Positions 6,383 to 13,746 of a stretch of 30,900 bases of DNA are shown in pieces. A program made the position numbers and the translations under genes. Origin of the DNA: a virus. The notes below the pieces were generated by a model. That model made no database searches. It worked only from the letters and a program-made list of their open reading frames with translations, and was not told where the DNA came from. How positions within the stretch are numbered: position 1 is the first letter of the stretch; the number at the start of each line of letters is the position of its first letter. The stretch lies in the IMG/VR virus record IMGVR_UViG_3300035698_004590, positions 1 through 30,900 of that record, one strand, 5' to 3'.

Positions 6383-6547
6383 ATGGGTATATTTGAGAGA
6401 GTTGGTTGGTTTTTTAATTGGTTTGCGGAGAAGGACGTTGCCGGGGAGTGTGAGCTTCGTGCTTGGATGGAGTCTAACCCGGAGGATGTTGTGGGGTATA
6501 TCAGGTGTCTTGAGGATAAGTTGGTTAGGTCATATGGTGGTTTTTAA
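6383..6547 (+). CDS. Small hypothetical protein, 54 aa
   Basis: ATG at 6383 follows GGGGG 8 bases upstream. The product begins with an aromatic amphipathic helix (IFERVGWFFNWFAEKD) and continues with an acidic helical part ending VRSYGGF. Its TAA overlaps the ATG of the next gene (TAATG at 6545-6549). It uses unusually G/T-rich codons. The amphipathic helix suggests membrane or protein association. No family recognised. Confidence 0.55.
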   Translation: MGIFERVGWFFNWFAEKDVAGECELRAWMESNPEDVVGYIRCLEDKLVRSYGGF

Positions 6548-7422
6548 TGCAGTATAGTCGTCCGTTATCTAGTATTGATGGTTTAATATTGAGTTCTTAT
6601 ACTAAGGATTTTAATTATATTCGACCTCGTAAGAGTTATTTGGTTGCTGAAGGCTCCTTCAGCCTAGCCAATTCCCGCCTCAGCTTAGTTGACGGAACCG
6701 CTTTTGCTGATTGGGGGGTGGATTTGTCCACTTTGGTTCCCGACATTTACACGGGAGCGGATTCTGGTAATCACAAGTATCTCGCAAAGATAACTGACAG
6801 TGCTGGCAAGTCCATCTTTGGGTTTGTTGGTGCGGTAGGTGGTGGGGAGACGTTGGGGGGAAATTTAATTGCCAATGGGTCAGATTGGACAGGAGCTACT
6901 GGAGCAATTCCACCTACAGGGTGGGCGATATATCGGGACCCTACCTTTTTCATATTTGATTCTGGTGATGGTGCTCCATACGATAAATGTCTTAAATTGC
7001 AATATGATGCTGGATTTATTAATCCTGCGGTGCAGATATTGCCCGCTGTTAATGCAAAGGGTTTATATCTAATATCGAGTTATTCAAAAAAAGGTACTGC
7101 TAATCACTTATATATACTCTACGGTGATCTGACACGGTATTATGAGGCAACCGTGACAGATGCTTCATGGACAGAGCATGGCGGGTACTATACAATGGTT
7201 GAGGCTACCTGTAGACTATGGTTTCAGATTATTACTTCTGGAGCAGGTCTATACGAATTACTTGATGAGGTTTCCATCAAACAAGTAACCGACTGCAACG
7301 CAACCGGCTTCCACCTTATTAGCACACAAGCAGGTGATGTGCAGAACTGGTTCGGAGATACTGCGAATATAAATTTCAATGATCCTGCGGGATATGACTG
7401 GCAGTTGTTGAGGGTAGCATAA
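6547..7422 (+). CDS. Probable virion protein with carbohydrate-binding-like domain
   Basis: A 291-residue, beta-rich, Gly/Tyr/Trp-rich protein. Residues about 106-245 resemble a CBM/galactose-binding jelly roll as seen in phage appendage proteins: NLIANGSDWTGATGAIPPTG opening followed by alternating strands and a Trp/Tyr-rich second half. The N-terminal 100 residues are separate strands, and the C-terminal 45 residues end in YDWQLLRVA. Such proteins decorate the head or tail and bind glycans. Its place before the large terminase rather than in the tail cluster is unusual. The call rests on composition and a partial motif. Confidence 0.45.
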   Translation: MQYSRPLSSIDGLILSSYTKDFNYIRPRKSYLVAEGSFSLANSRLSLVDGTAFADWGVDLSTLVPDIYTGADSGNHKYLAKITDSAGKSIFGFVGAVGGGETLGGNLIANGSDWTGATGAIPPTGWAIYRDPTFFIFDSGDGAPYDKCLKLQYDAGFINPAVQILPAVNAKGLYLISSYSKKGTANHLYILYGDLTRYYEATVTDASWTEHGGYYTMVEATCRLWFQIITSGAGLYELLDEVSIKQVTDCNATGFHLISTQAGDVQNWFGDTANINFNDPAGYDWQLLRVA

Positions 7423-7754
7423 TGAAGTGGAATTTGTGGAAGAAGGATAAAGCAGAGATAAAATACGATACCCATTGTGTTCCTTCTGCCATCTTCTGTG
7501 CCACAGTCTTTGCGATAAACCAGAAATGCGAGGTAAGGATTACAGTCTTCAATCTTCGTAAAGGAGTAGACCACGTACAAGCGCAGGCAGAGATAGACGG
7601 GGAGTTCGTTTATTTGACTGAATATTGGAATGGGAAGAGTATGGCCGTTAAGACTTATGGCAAGAATCATCCAGACGCTAAAGAACCGTACAGGTATTAT
7701 GGTTTATTGGAGTTCATGGAGCAACAGGAGGAAGTTTTGGGGTTGAAAATCTAG
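7422..7754 (+). CDS. Transglutaminase-like (papain-fold) small protein, 110 aa
   Basis: Residues 16-33 (DTHCVPSAIFCATVFAIN) show a Cys (C19) at the start of a helix. H51 follows in DHVQAQAEIDGEFVYL, the strand pattern typical of bacterial transglutaminase-like cysteine peptidases, and E67 or a nearby residue could complete the triad. At 110 residues it is a minimal domain. It overlaps both neighbours by one base, next to the large terminase, so it is expressed with the packaging genes. It may cleave a virion or cell-wall substrate. Activity is not shown: the acidic third residue is not the usual Asp. Confidence 0.45.
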   Translation: MKWNLWKKDKAEIKYDTHCVPSAIFCATVFAINQKCEVRITVFNLRKGVDHVQAQAEIDGEFVYLTEYWNGKSMAVKTYGKNHPDAKEPYRYYGLLEFMEQQEEVLGLKI

Positions 7755-9205
7755 TGAAGAAGGTTGAAGTAGCCGAAAAAATAAAGGAAGAATTTGCAGA
7801 GCTGGAGAAGTTATTCTGGGCGAATCGTATATATCATTTCAGAGAGGGTGGTATATGGCAGCCGAATCCTTTACAGGTTGCCTTACTTGAAGCGTGGGAT
7901 GACCCTAACAAGAAGGTTTTCTCAGCCTGCGGAGCCAACAGGATTGGAAAAACTCTTATAGGTGTAGTCATAGGGTTATCGGTGATGTTTGGTGAATGGC
8001 CATGGAGTGGTGAGAAGATACCGTTTATCCATAAAGACCCTCGTAAGGTAAGATATGTAGGGCAGGGGTGGGAGAGTCACGTAAAGACAGTTGTTGAGCC
8101 TGAATTGAAGAAAATGTGGCCTCAGTGTCGTGCAGTTGAGACGAAGAAGAACAATCAGGGCGTTGAGGCGTTATGGAAAGATAAAGCAACCGGTTCAACT
8201 TTGGAAATTATGTCAAATAACCAGGAATCGGATACATTTGAAGGATGGTCGGGTGATTTGATTATATGGGATGAACCGCCTAAGAGAGCGAACAGAATAG
8301 CCGCGGCCAGAGGGTTGGTTGATAGGCAGGGCAGGGAACTGTTCGTTGCTACTTTGCTGAAGGAAGCGTGGATACATCGGGAGGTTATAAAGGCAAGGTT
8401 GGTGAATGGTGAGCCTGATTTAAGTGTATTCAGCGTGAATGCGGATATTTCGGTTAATGTTGGTTACGGACTGACACAAGAAGGCGTTGACCAGTTCGTT
8501 AAGACTCTTAAAGCAGATGAAATAGAAGCCCGCATTAAGGGTAAACCTTCGTATTTGGGGAATCTGGTATTGCCTAATTTTGATAGGGATGTTCATACTG
8601 TGAACAGGTTTAAAATTCCACTTGATTATATAGTTGATATTTCGATAGACTTCCATCCATCGAAGCCCTGGGCGGTATTGTTTGAGGCTACGGGTCAGAA
8701 AGATTTCCATTATATGTACGATTTTATTTACGAGAAGGGTAATCCGAAGTATATAGCCGAAGAAATTGTCAGGAAGATACGAAAAGAAGAATTGTTTGTT
8801 AATTCGATAACGATTGATCCGCTAGCAAAGGGTGATGAGAATGCCCACTTGGAAGCTGAAACGGTTTATAAGATAATGGATAAGGTTTTCAGGTCATATA
8901 ATTATAAACTTGACACCGCATCTAAGGATAAGGATAATGGCATTTCGATGTTGAATGATTCGTTTTTATCAGAGAACGGTATGCCATCAAGGTATATTTT
9001 CAAGGATATGGGAGTTGTTATAGAACATTTAGAGGATTGGATGTATGACCCTGATACTTTTAAGCCATCAAAGGAAAAGGATGATTTCTGTGAAATGGCG
9101 TACAGGATCGCATTACGTAACACAAAATGGAAAGACCCTTATGACAGGGTATCAAGGATGAACAAACTTCCTCCCGCTGATATGGGAGTGGTAGCGTTTG
9201 GGTGA
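7754..9205 (+). CDS. Terminase large subunit
   Basis: DNA-packaging motor, 483 residues. The ATPase domain has Walker A GANRIGKT (60-67) and Walker B LIIWDE (169-174, catalytic E174), with an arginine-rich stretch downstream. The C-terminal RNase H-like nuclease shows acidic residues at D295/D299 (VDISIDFHPS) and D355 (ITIDPLAKGDEN). It hydrolyses ATP to pump DNA through the portal and cuts the concatemer. The GTG start at 7754 overlaps the previous TAG. No other start near it keeps the full N-terminal helix. Confidence 0.92.
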   Translation: MKKVEVAEKIKEEFAELEKLFWANRIYHFREGGIWQPNPLQVALLEAWDDPNKKVFSACGANRIGKTLIGVVIGLSVMFGEWPWSGEKIPFIHKDPRKVRYVGQGWESHVKTVVEPELKKMWPQCRAVETKKNNQGVEALWKDKATGSTLEIMSNNQESDTFEGWSGDLIIWDEPPKRANRIAAARGLVDRQGRELFVATLLKEAWIHREVIKARLVNGEPDLSVFSVNADISVNVGYGLTQEGVDQFVKTLKADEIEARIKGKPSYLGNLVLPNFDRDVHTVNRFKIPLDYIVDISIDFHPSKPWAVLFEATGQKDFHYMYDFIYEKGNPKYIAEEIVRKIRKEELFVNSITIDPLAKGDENAHLEAETVYKIMDKVFRSYNYKLDTASKDKDNGISMLNDSFLSENGMPSRYIFKDMGVVIEHLEDWMYDPDTFKPSKEKDDFCEMAYRIALRNTKWKDPYDRVSRMNKLPPADMGVVAFG

Positions 9206-9213
9206 GGTGAATT

Positions 9214-9705
9214 ATGAGTAGCGTTGTCCAAACAGTACAAAAAGCAATACCCAAAGAGATTGACAAGTGGAGTCCAAAACAAGTTCCAAAGGAAGTGACA
9301 AAAGCCGTGACTTTTCAGACTACGGGGAGTAAGGAAAAAGATGTAGCCATACATGCCACAATCGGCACTATGCTTTTCGGTCCAGCCGGAGCGGGTATTG
9401 GCGCACAGGTTGGTGGAGCAATCGCTGATATAGAAGAAGCGAAATTAAAAGCCGGGGCAAGTATGGCACAAGCACAGGCTGCCGCTGAAGCTAAGGCCGG
9501 TGCCGCTGCAAAGGTTGCCGCTGCAAAGGTTGCCGCTGCTGATAAAAGTGCCTCTGAAAAAGCGACTGCGGATAAAAGCGCAAAAGAAAAGGCTGCAATA
9601 ACTACTCGTAGACGCAGAGGGACGCAGAAGTATTTCACAAAAGGTGGTGCAAGGGGATTATTAAGTCAAGCCCCGGTACAACTAAAGACCCTCTTGGGAG
9701 AATAA
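9214..9705 (+). CDS. Ala-rich virion-associated protein, 163 aa
   Basis: Residues about 47-72 form a glycine-zipper-like hydrophobic stretch (TMLFGPAGAGIGAQVGGAI). Then comes an Ala/Lys-rich helical region with repeats, and an Arg-rich C-terminal tail (TRRRRG...GGARGLL, ending KTLLGE). The tail resembles the short conserved ending I know from small podovirus proteins encoded near the portal. Possible roles are an ejected membrane-active protein or a head-tail component. It starts 8 bases after the large terminase. Confidence 0.6.
   Translation: MSSVVQTVQKAIPKEIDKWSPKQVPKEVTKAVTFQTTGSKEKDVAIHATIGTMLFGPAGAGIGAQVGGAIADIEEAKLKAGASMAQAQAAAEAKAGAAAKVAAAKVAAADKSASEKATADKSAKEKAAITTRRRRGTQKYFTKGGARGLLSQAPVQLKTLLGE
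9501..9539 (+). repeat. 15-bp tandem repeat in the Ala-rich gene
   Basis: TGCCGCTGCAAAGGT occurs twice back-to-back without mismatch (9501-9515, 9516-9530), followed by a partial third copy to 9539. Being a multiple of three it keeps the frame and repeats AAAKV in the protein. It suggests recent slippage expansion of the helical rod. Confidence 0.85.
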
Positions 9706-9735
9706 TATGAATGAAATAAATTGTAGGAGAGAATT

Positions 9736-10083
9736 ATGATTCCTTTAGTTTTAACACAAGACGGACTCGGCAAGGTAGCCATTGGCATGAGACAACCTTC
9801 ACATGTGGATTACTTATTGCTTGTGGCCAACACGGGAGTTACGTTGACAGTTCCAACCGGCGCGAAGCATGTATTGTTTTCATGTTCGACCAATTTCTTC
9901 GTACAGTACACAAGCAACGCCCTGACTTCTACGGTATATGCGGCAAGTAGCACGGATGCAAGTGGTCTGTTGACAAATGCCGCACTTGAGCAGAATCCCG
10001 AATTGAGATCACTAAAATCAGTTGCTGGTCTTGGGATTATTGCAAAAGCCGCTGGCGACTTAACTTTGTCATGGTTTGGTTAA
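9736..10083 (+). CDS. Hypothetical structural protein, 115 aa
   Basis: A beta-rich protein (TGVTLTVPTGAKHVLFSCST) with Ser/Thr/Ala-rich loops, like small head or tail decoration proteins. It lies between the terminase and portal genes, where podoviruses often carry small virion proteins. AGGAGAG precedes the ATG. It ends directly against the next ATG. Assignment as structural is by context and composition only. Confidence 0.55.
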   Translation: MIPLVLTQDGLGKVAIGMRQPSHVDYLLLVANTGVTLTVPTGAKHVLFSCSTNFFVQYTSNALTSTVYAASSTDASGLLTNAALEQNPELRSLKSVAGLGIIAKAAGDLTLSWFG

Positions 10084-10584
10084 ATGTATGCACAAAATCC
10101 CAATAATGCTGCGGTAATTCTTGCAGAAGTTGAAAAGGTAGAACATCACTTACATACCGGAGAGCATTGGTATGGGAAATCTGCGGGTGATACTTTTCTT
10201 GATCCTGATGTTTTGACGGAATGGCAGGTGGTGGCAGGGGCTGGTTCAGCGTATGGTACAGCGGTACAGATTTCCAATGGAGATGAAGTTGAAGCGGGGA
10301 ATCCACTTAAATATTTTGATATGCACAAGATTCTTGTTACTGCGGTTTCTGCTACGAGTAAGGTTTATAAACTTCAATTTCTTTATGGAACAGGAGCAAT
10401 AGGAGATGCGACTATCGCTACAGAGATTGTTGGTTATTTCCCCGCAACAACAGGTAAATCAGATTCTATTCTTTTTGTGATGCCAAGAATTACCTGTAAT
10501 AATAAGGTATGGGTTAAAGCAGCCTGTGAAACAGACTCTGCGACCCTCGATTTCATAGTGGGATTGCATATTTATGAGGTCTAA
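10084..10584 (+). CDS. Hypothetical virion protein, 166 aa
   Basis: Residues 1-30 contain a helical start and a HHLHTGEHWYGK segment. The rest is strand-rich (KILVTAVSATSKVYKLQFLY; SILFVMPRITCNNKVWVKA), suggesting a jelly-roll-like fold. It starts directly after the previous stop without its own clear ribosome site, so it is probably coupled to it. It sits 3 bases before the portal gene. Context suggests a head component, perhaps a head fibre or decoration protein. No family is named. Confidence 0.55.
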   Translation: MYAQNPNNAAVILAEVEKVEHHLHTGEHWYGKSAGDTFLDPDVLTEWQVVAGAGSAYGTAVQISNGDEVEAGNPLKYFDMHKILVTAVSATSKVYKLQFLYGTGAIGDATIATEIVGYFPATTGKSDSILFVMPRITCNNKVWVKAACETDSATLDFIVGLHIYEV

Positions 10585-10587
10585 ATT

Positions 10588-12276
10588 ATGTTGACAACAA
10601 AAGAAATTGAGTCTTGCATCACGCGGTTTGGAGAGAAAAAGACAGATCGCAGTAACTTTGATTCTGTTTGGCAGGAAATACGAGATTATGAGTTGCCGAA
10701 CCGTCCGAGCTTTCTGAGTAAGGAAACTTCGGGTGCCAAGACAATGGAAAAGATATTTGATGGTACAGTGATTGATGCTATTAATGTCTGTAAGGCTGGA
10801 CTTAACGGGATGCTGACGAATGCGGCGTTGCCGTGGCATGGGATTGAAATGTCGGATAAGGAGCTTAACAAAGACCCTTCCATGCAGGATGCTTTAATCG
10901 AAGTAAATGGTGTGATGTCGCAGGAATATCATTCAAGTAATTTTTATACAAATATTGATGGGGTGTATGAAGAAATAATAGGATTTGGGCAATCAGGGTT
11001 ATTTATAGGACAGGGAAAGAAAACGGCTCTTAACTTTATGCCGATTCCATTAAGCCAGATATATACTGATGAAGATTCCGAGGGGGATGTAGATACCGTC
11101 TATAGAGCACGAAAGATGACAGCGCGGCAGGCGAGACAGGAATGGCCGGATAGTAAACTTACCCCTCAAATGATAAAAGCTCTTACTGATAGTGGAGATA
11201 AGGAAAACGAAGAATTTGATATTGTCCATATTGTGCGTCCAAGATCAGATAGGGAGATAGACAAGAAAGGGAATTATAAGCAGGACAAGGTAAACAAACC
11301 CATTCTTTCAGCTTATATCGCTATAGAAGAAAAGATAGTTCTTGATGAAGGCGGTTATGAAGAAATGCCATACGCTGTACCTAGACTATTTCTCAGTTCC
11401 GGGGAGGGGTATGGGAGAGGTTTGGGATGGAATGCACTACCTGATGTTAAGATGCTCAACACGATGGAAAAGACAGGTCTCAGGGCATGGCAGAAAGCTA
11501 CTGATCCGCCTTTGGTTCTTCCTGATGAGGGAATGTCGTTGCCGGTTAAAACCGGGCCAGGTGGTGTGACTTACAATTCAAATTGGGATAAACCCGGTGC
11601 GGATGCTAAACCTCTTTACGGTTCAGGTCAGTTCCAGATGATGCCTAACTTTGAGCAGAAATGCGAACAGAAACGTAACCAGATAAGGGAGTTTTTCTTT
11701 TATAAGCAATTCAGGACACAACAAGAAGGACAGCCCCGTACAGCACAGGAAATTATTCAGATTGCTAGCGAGAATCTTAAAATCTTGGGGCCGTTGCTTA
11801 ACAGGTTCATGGAGGAACTCTTAAAGCCTATAATTATACGTTCATTCTGGATACTTTTCAGGGCAGGGAAGTTTCCAAAATTGTCCAATGTTTTAGGGGT
11901 GGCAGATGAGTCTTTAGATTTTAAGATAGTTTATTTATCACCGATTGCGAAGGCTCAGAGACTTTACGAGGCACAGGAACTTCAGAACGCATTTACAATG
12001 CTTTTACCTGCCGCACAGATAAAGCCTGAAATGGTAGATGCTATAAGTGGTGATAAGTATTACGAGACAGTTGTTGAGTTGTATCCGGCGTTGAGAAAGG
12101 TATCAGAAAGTCCGTCAAGGGTGAGGGAGATGAGGGAAGAAAGGGCACGGGCAGAGGCAGAAGCCAAACTGGCACAGGATATTGGGGCTACTCTTGAGGG
12201 GGCAAAAATGGCCTCTGAAACTGACCCGAACGAGGGACTTTTGGGAGCATTAACCGGAACTATAGGAGCACCATGA
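10588..12276 (+). CDS. Portal protein (podovirus head-to-tail connector)
   Basis: A 562-residue protein matching the head-tail connector family (T7 gp8-like). The N-terminus carries the family pattern W.EI.DYELPNRPSF and IFDGTVIDA, the middle has FGQSGLFIG and PRLFLSSGEGYGRG, and a helical region around EFFFYKQFRTQQEG..RTAQEI leads to a charged Ala/Glu-rich C-terminal helix. Twelve copies would form the vertex ring through which DNA passes. Length is near the usual 510-560 for the family. Its stop overlaps the next start by 4 bases. Confidence 0.92.
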   Translation: MLTTKEIESCITRFGEKKTDRSNFDSVWQEIRDYELPNRPSFLSKETSGAKTMEKIFDGTVIDAINVCKAGLNGMLTNAALPWHGIEMSDKELNKDPSMQDALIEVNGVMSQEYHSSNFYTNIDGVYEEIIGFGQSGLFIGQGKKTALNFMPIPLSQIYTDEDSEGDVDTVYRARKMTARQARQEWPDSKLTPQMIKALTDSGDKENEEFDIVHIVRPRSDREIDKKGNYKQDKVNKPILSAYIAIEEKIVLDEGGYEEMPYAVPRLFLSSGEGYGRGLGWNALPDVKMLNTMEKTGLRAWQKATDPPLVLPDEGMSLPVKTGPGGVTYNSNWDKPGADAKPLYGSGQFQMMPNFEQKCEQKRNQIREFFFYKQFRTQQEGQPRTAQEIIQIASENLKILGPLLNRFMEELLKPIIIRSFWILFRAGKFPKLSNVLGVADESLDFKIVYLSPIAKAQRLYEAQELQNAFTMLLPAAQIKPEMVDAISGDKYYETVVELYPALRKVSESPSRVREMREERARAEAEAKLAQDIGATLEGAKMASETDPNEGLLGALTGTIGAP

Positions 12277-12500
12277 GAACCCGTCAAGTAATGTTACCAA
12301 TGAAAGACTTGGCGGCAATGGGAAGTGGGTTCTTTGTTGCACAGTATTTGAGAGGACATGGCATGAATCCAGAGGGAAATATTAAGAGATTCATTGATAA
12401 AGAAAAACAAATGATGATTTACACGGAGGTATTGGAGGATGAAAGACCCAAAGAGATTAGAGAGGTATCAAAGGTGGAAGGCGGTATTTGGAAGCCCTGA
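12273..12500 (+). CDS. Hypothetical protein, 75 aa
   Basis: Overlaps the portal stop by 4 bases (ATGA). A basic 75-residue protein with a short Gly/aromatic-rich helix (MGSGFFVAQYLRGHGM) and a charged C-terminal part. Its 3' part overlaps the next gene by 62 bases in another frame. Small genes in this place between portal and scaffold are common in podoviruses, but the role is unknown. Confidence 0.55.
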   Translation: MRTRQVMLPMKDLAAMGSGFFVAQYLRGHGMNPEGNIKRFIDKEKQMMIYTEVLEDERPKEIREVSKVEGGIWKP

Positions 12501-12702
12501 GGGGGCATCGGTTCTAAAAGATTTGAGGAAGATGGCAGGACAGGATTCTCAGTCGCTTGTTCAAAGTATAGTAGATGGTAAGATTGACCCGTTCTTTACA
12601 ATATTCAATGAGGGAAGAAGAAGTGTTTGGTTGGATATTGATAAGTGTTTAACCGAACCACCGGATTTACCGAAGGAGGATGTTGATGAAGGAGAAGGTT
12701 GA
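12439..12702 (+). CDS. Bbp19-like small phage protein, 87 aa
   Basis: The pattern RYQRWKAVFGSPEGASVLKD, then NEGRRSVWLDIDKCL, agrees with the Bbp19-like phage domain: a helix, FGTPEG-type turn, a second helix and an EGRR..v..I motif. Members are encoded between portal and scaffold genes in podoviruses. Their function is not established. GGAGG stands 9 bases before ATG 12439. It overlaps the previous gene by 62 bases and the next small gene by 17. Confidence 0.7.
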   Translation: MKDPKRLERYQRWKAVFGSPEGASVLKDLRKMAGQDSQSLVQSIVDGKIDPFFTIFNEGRRSVWLDIDKCLTEPPDLPKEDVDEGEG

Positions 12703-12853
12703 GAAGATACGGAATGATATAAAGACAGTGGTAACTAATCAGAGTGATGAGGTAACAATTTGTTTATTAAGAATAATAGAACTAATGGAGGAAAAAGATG
12801 GACGACCAGAGACAGACACCAAACGGAAGCCAGGAAGACCGAAGCGTAAGTGA
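12686..12853 (+). CDS. Small basic protein with AT-hook-like tail, 55 aa
   Basis: ATG at 12686 has a near-perfect ribosome site (AAGGAGG, 6-base spacing). The first 37 residues form a helix (VEKIRNDIKTVVTNQ...ICLLRIIELME). The end, KRKPGRPKRK, resembles an AT-hook (GRP flanked by basic residues), suggesting DNA or nucleic-acid contact. It overlaps the Bbp19-like gene by 17 bases and the scaffold gene by 56 bases in a different frame. The strong ribosome site is the main support. Confidence 0.6.
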   Translation: MKEKVEKIRNDIKTVVTNQSDEVTICLLRIIELMEEKDGRPETDTKRKPGRPKRK

Positions 12854-13607
12854 TTATCGAGAGGGATTTGCGCCTGAAATGAAAACGGCAATGGAGAAGT
12901 TTGATACTACGGAAAAATTAGCTTCCGGTTATATCGAACTTGAAAAAGATTCCAGTCGATTAAGGAACGAAAAGGGATTGATTATACCGGGTGAGAACGC
13001 GACACCTGAAGAGATGAGTGCTTATTATAATTCTCTTGGAAGGCCAGAAACAGCAGATGGATACGAACTTTCAGAACCGAAAGATATGCCCGATGGAATG
13101 GTATATGATGCTGAACGAACAAAGGCATTTGCTGAAATCGCACACAAAGAGGGTGTTACGGCTAAGCAACTTTCAGCACTTCATAAAGCATGGAATGATA
13201 ATGTCAGAGAGCAGATCGAAGCACAAAACACAGAGGTAACGAAGTTTGCTACGGAATCTACGGCTGAGATTAAGAAGGAATGGGGTGCTGATTTTGAGGC
13301 TAATCTCGCTCAGGCAGATACGGCGATTGATAAAATCTTTGGTCCTGATTTTAATAAGATGCTGAAAGATACCGGACTTGCAAATCATCCAGATGTTGTA
13401 AGGGGAATGTTTAAGGCTTCACAGGCGATAGGGGAACACGCGTTGACGATTGGGAAACCTAAGCATGAAGTTGGCGAGTTCACTATGGAAAAACTTATAA
13501 GTATGAAAATGGACCCAAGGTATTCCGATTCAGGGCAAAGAGATCCAGCTTACATAAAAGAAGTTGAAATGTATAATAGAAATTTGTCAGAAACAATGGG
13601 TGCGTAA
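12798..13607 (+). CDS. Scaffolding protein
   Basis: A 269-residue, acidic, mostly helical protein without Cys or Trp-rich core. It has the typical podovirus scaffold pattern: disordered polar N-terminus, LIIPGENATPEEMSAYYNSL, GRPETADGYEL..PKDMPDG, and a long helix from about 105 to 180. It would guide assembly of the capsid shell and then leave. Ribosome site GGAGG lies before ATG 12798. It precedes the major capsid gene by 139 bases, the usual order. Confidence 0.85.
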   Translation: MDDQRQTPNGSQEDRSVSDYREGFAPEMKTAMEKFDTTEKLASGYIELEKDSSRLRNEKGLIIPGENATPEEMSAYYNSLGRPETADGYELSEPKDMPDGMVYDAERTKAFAEIAHKEGVTAKQLSALHKAWNDNVREQIEAQNTEVTKFATESTAEIKKEWGADFEANLAQADTAIDKIFGPDFNKMLKDTGLANHPDVVRGMFKASQAIGEHALTIGKPKHEVGEFTMEKLISMKMDPRYSDSGQRDPAYIKEVEMYNRNLSETMGA

Positions 13608-13746
13608 GCTAACCCAAAACAATTAACTCTTAACCACAGAAACAAAGGCCCACCAAGAGAGTAAACGACCCATTGGCAATCGTTTTCCTTCTTAATGGCA
13701 ACCAAAGTAAACGTGCTTTGAAAACTATTATGAAAGGAGAACGACA

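Noticed and set aside
7224-7670. 148-aa minus-strand frame
   Set aside because: Antisense to two well-supported rightward genes; composition is that of a shadow frame.
9315-9638. 107-aa minus-strand Ala-rich hydrophobic frame
   Set aside because: Antisense reading of the Ala-rich repeat gene; its apparent membrane character comes from reversed Ala/Lys codons.
13608-13746. Promoter before the major capsid gene
   Set aside because: TTGGCA and TTGAAA-like hexamers occur but no -10 box stands at a proper distance; only the ribosome site is clear.
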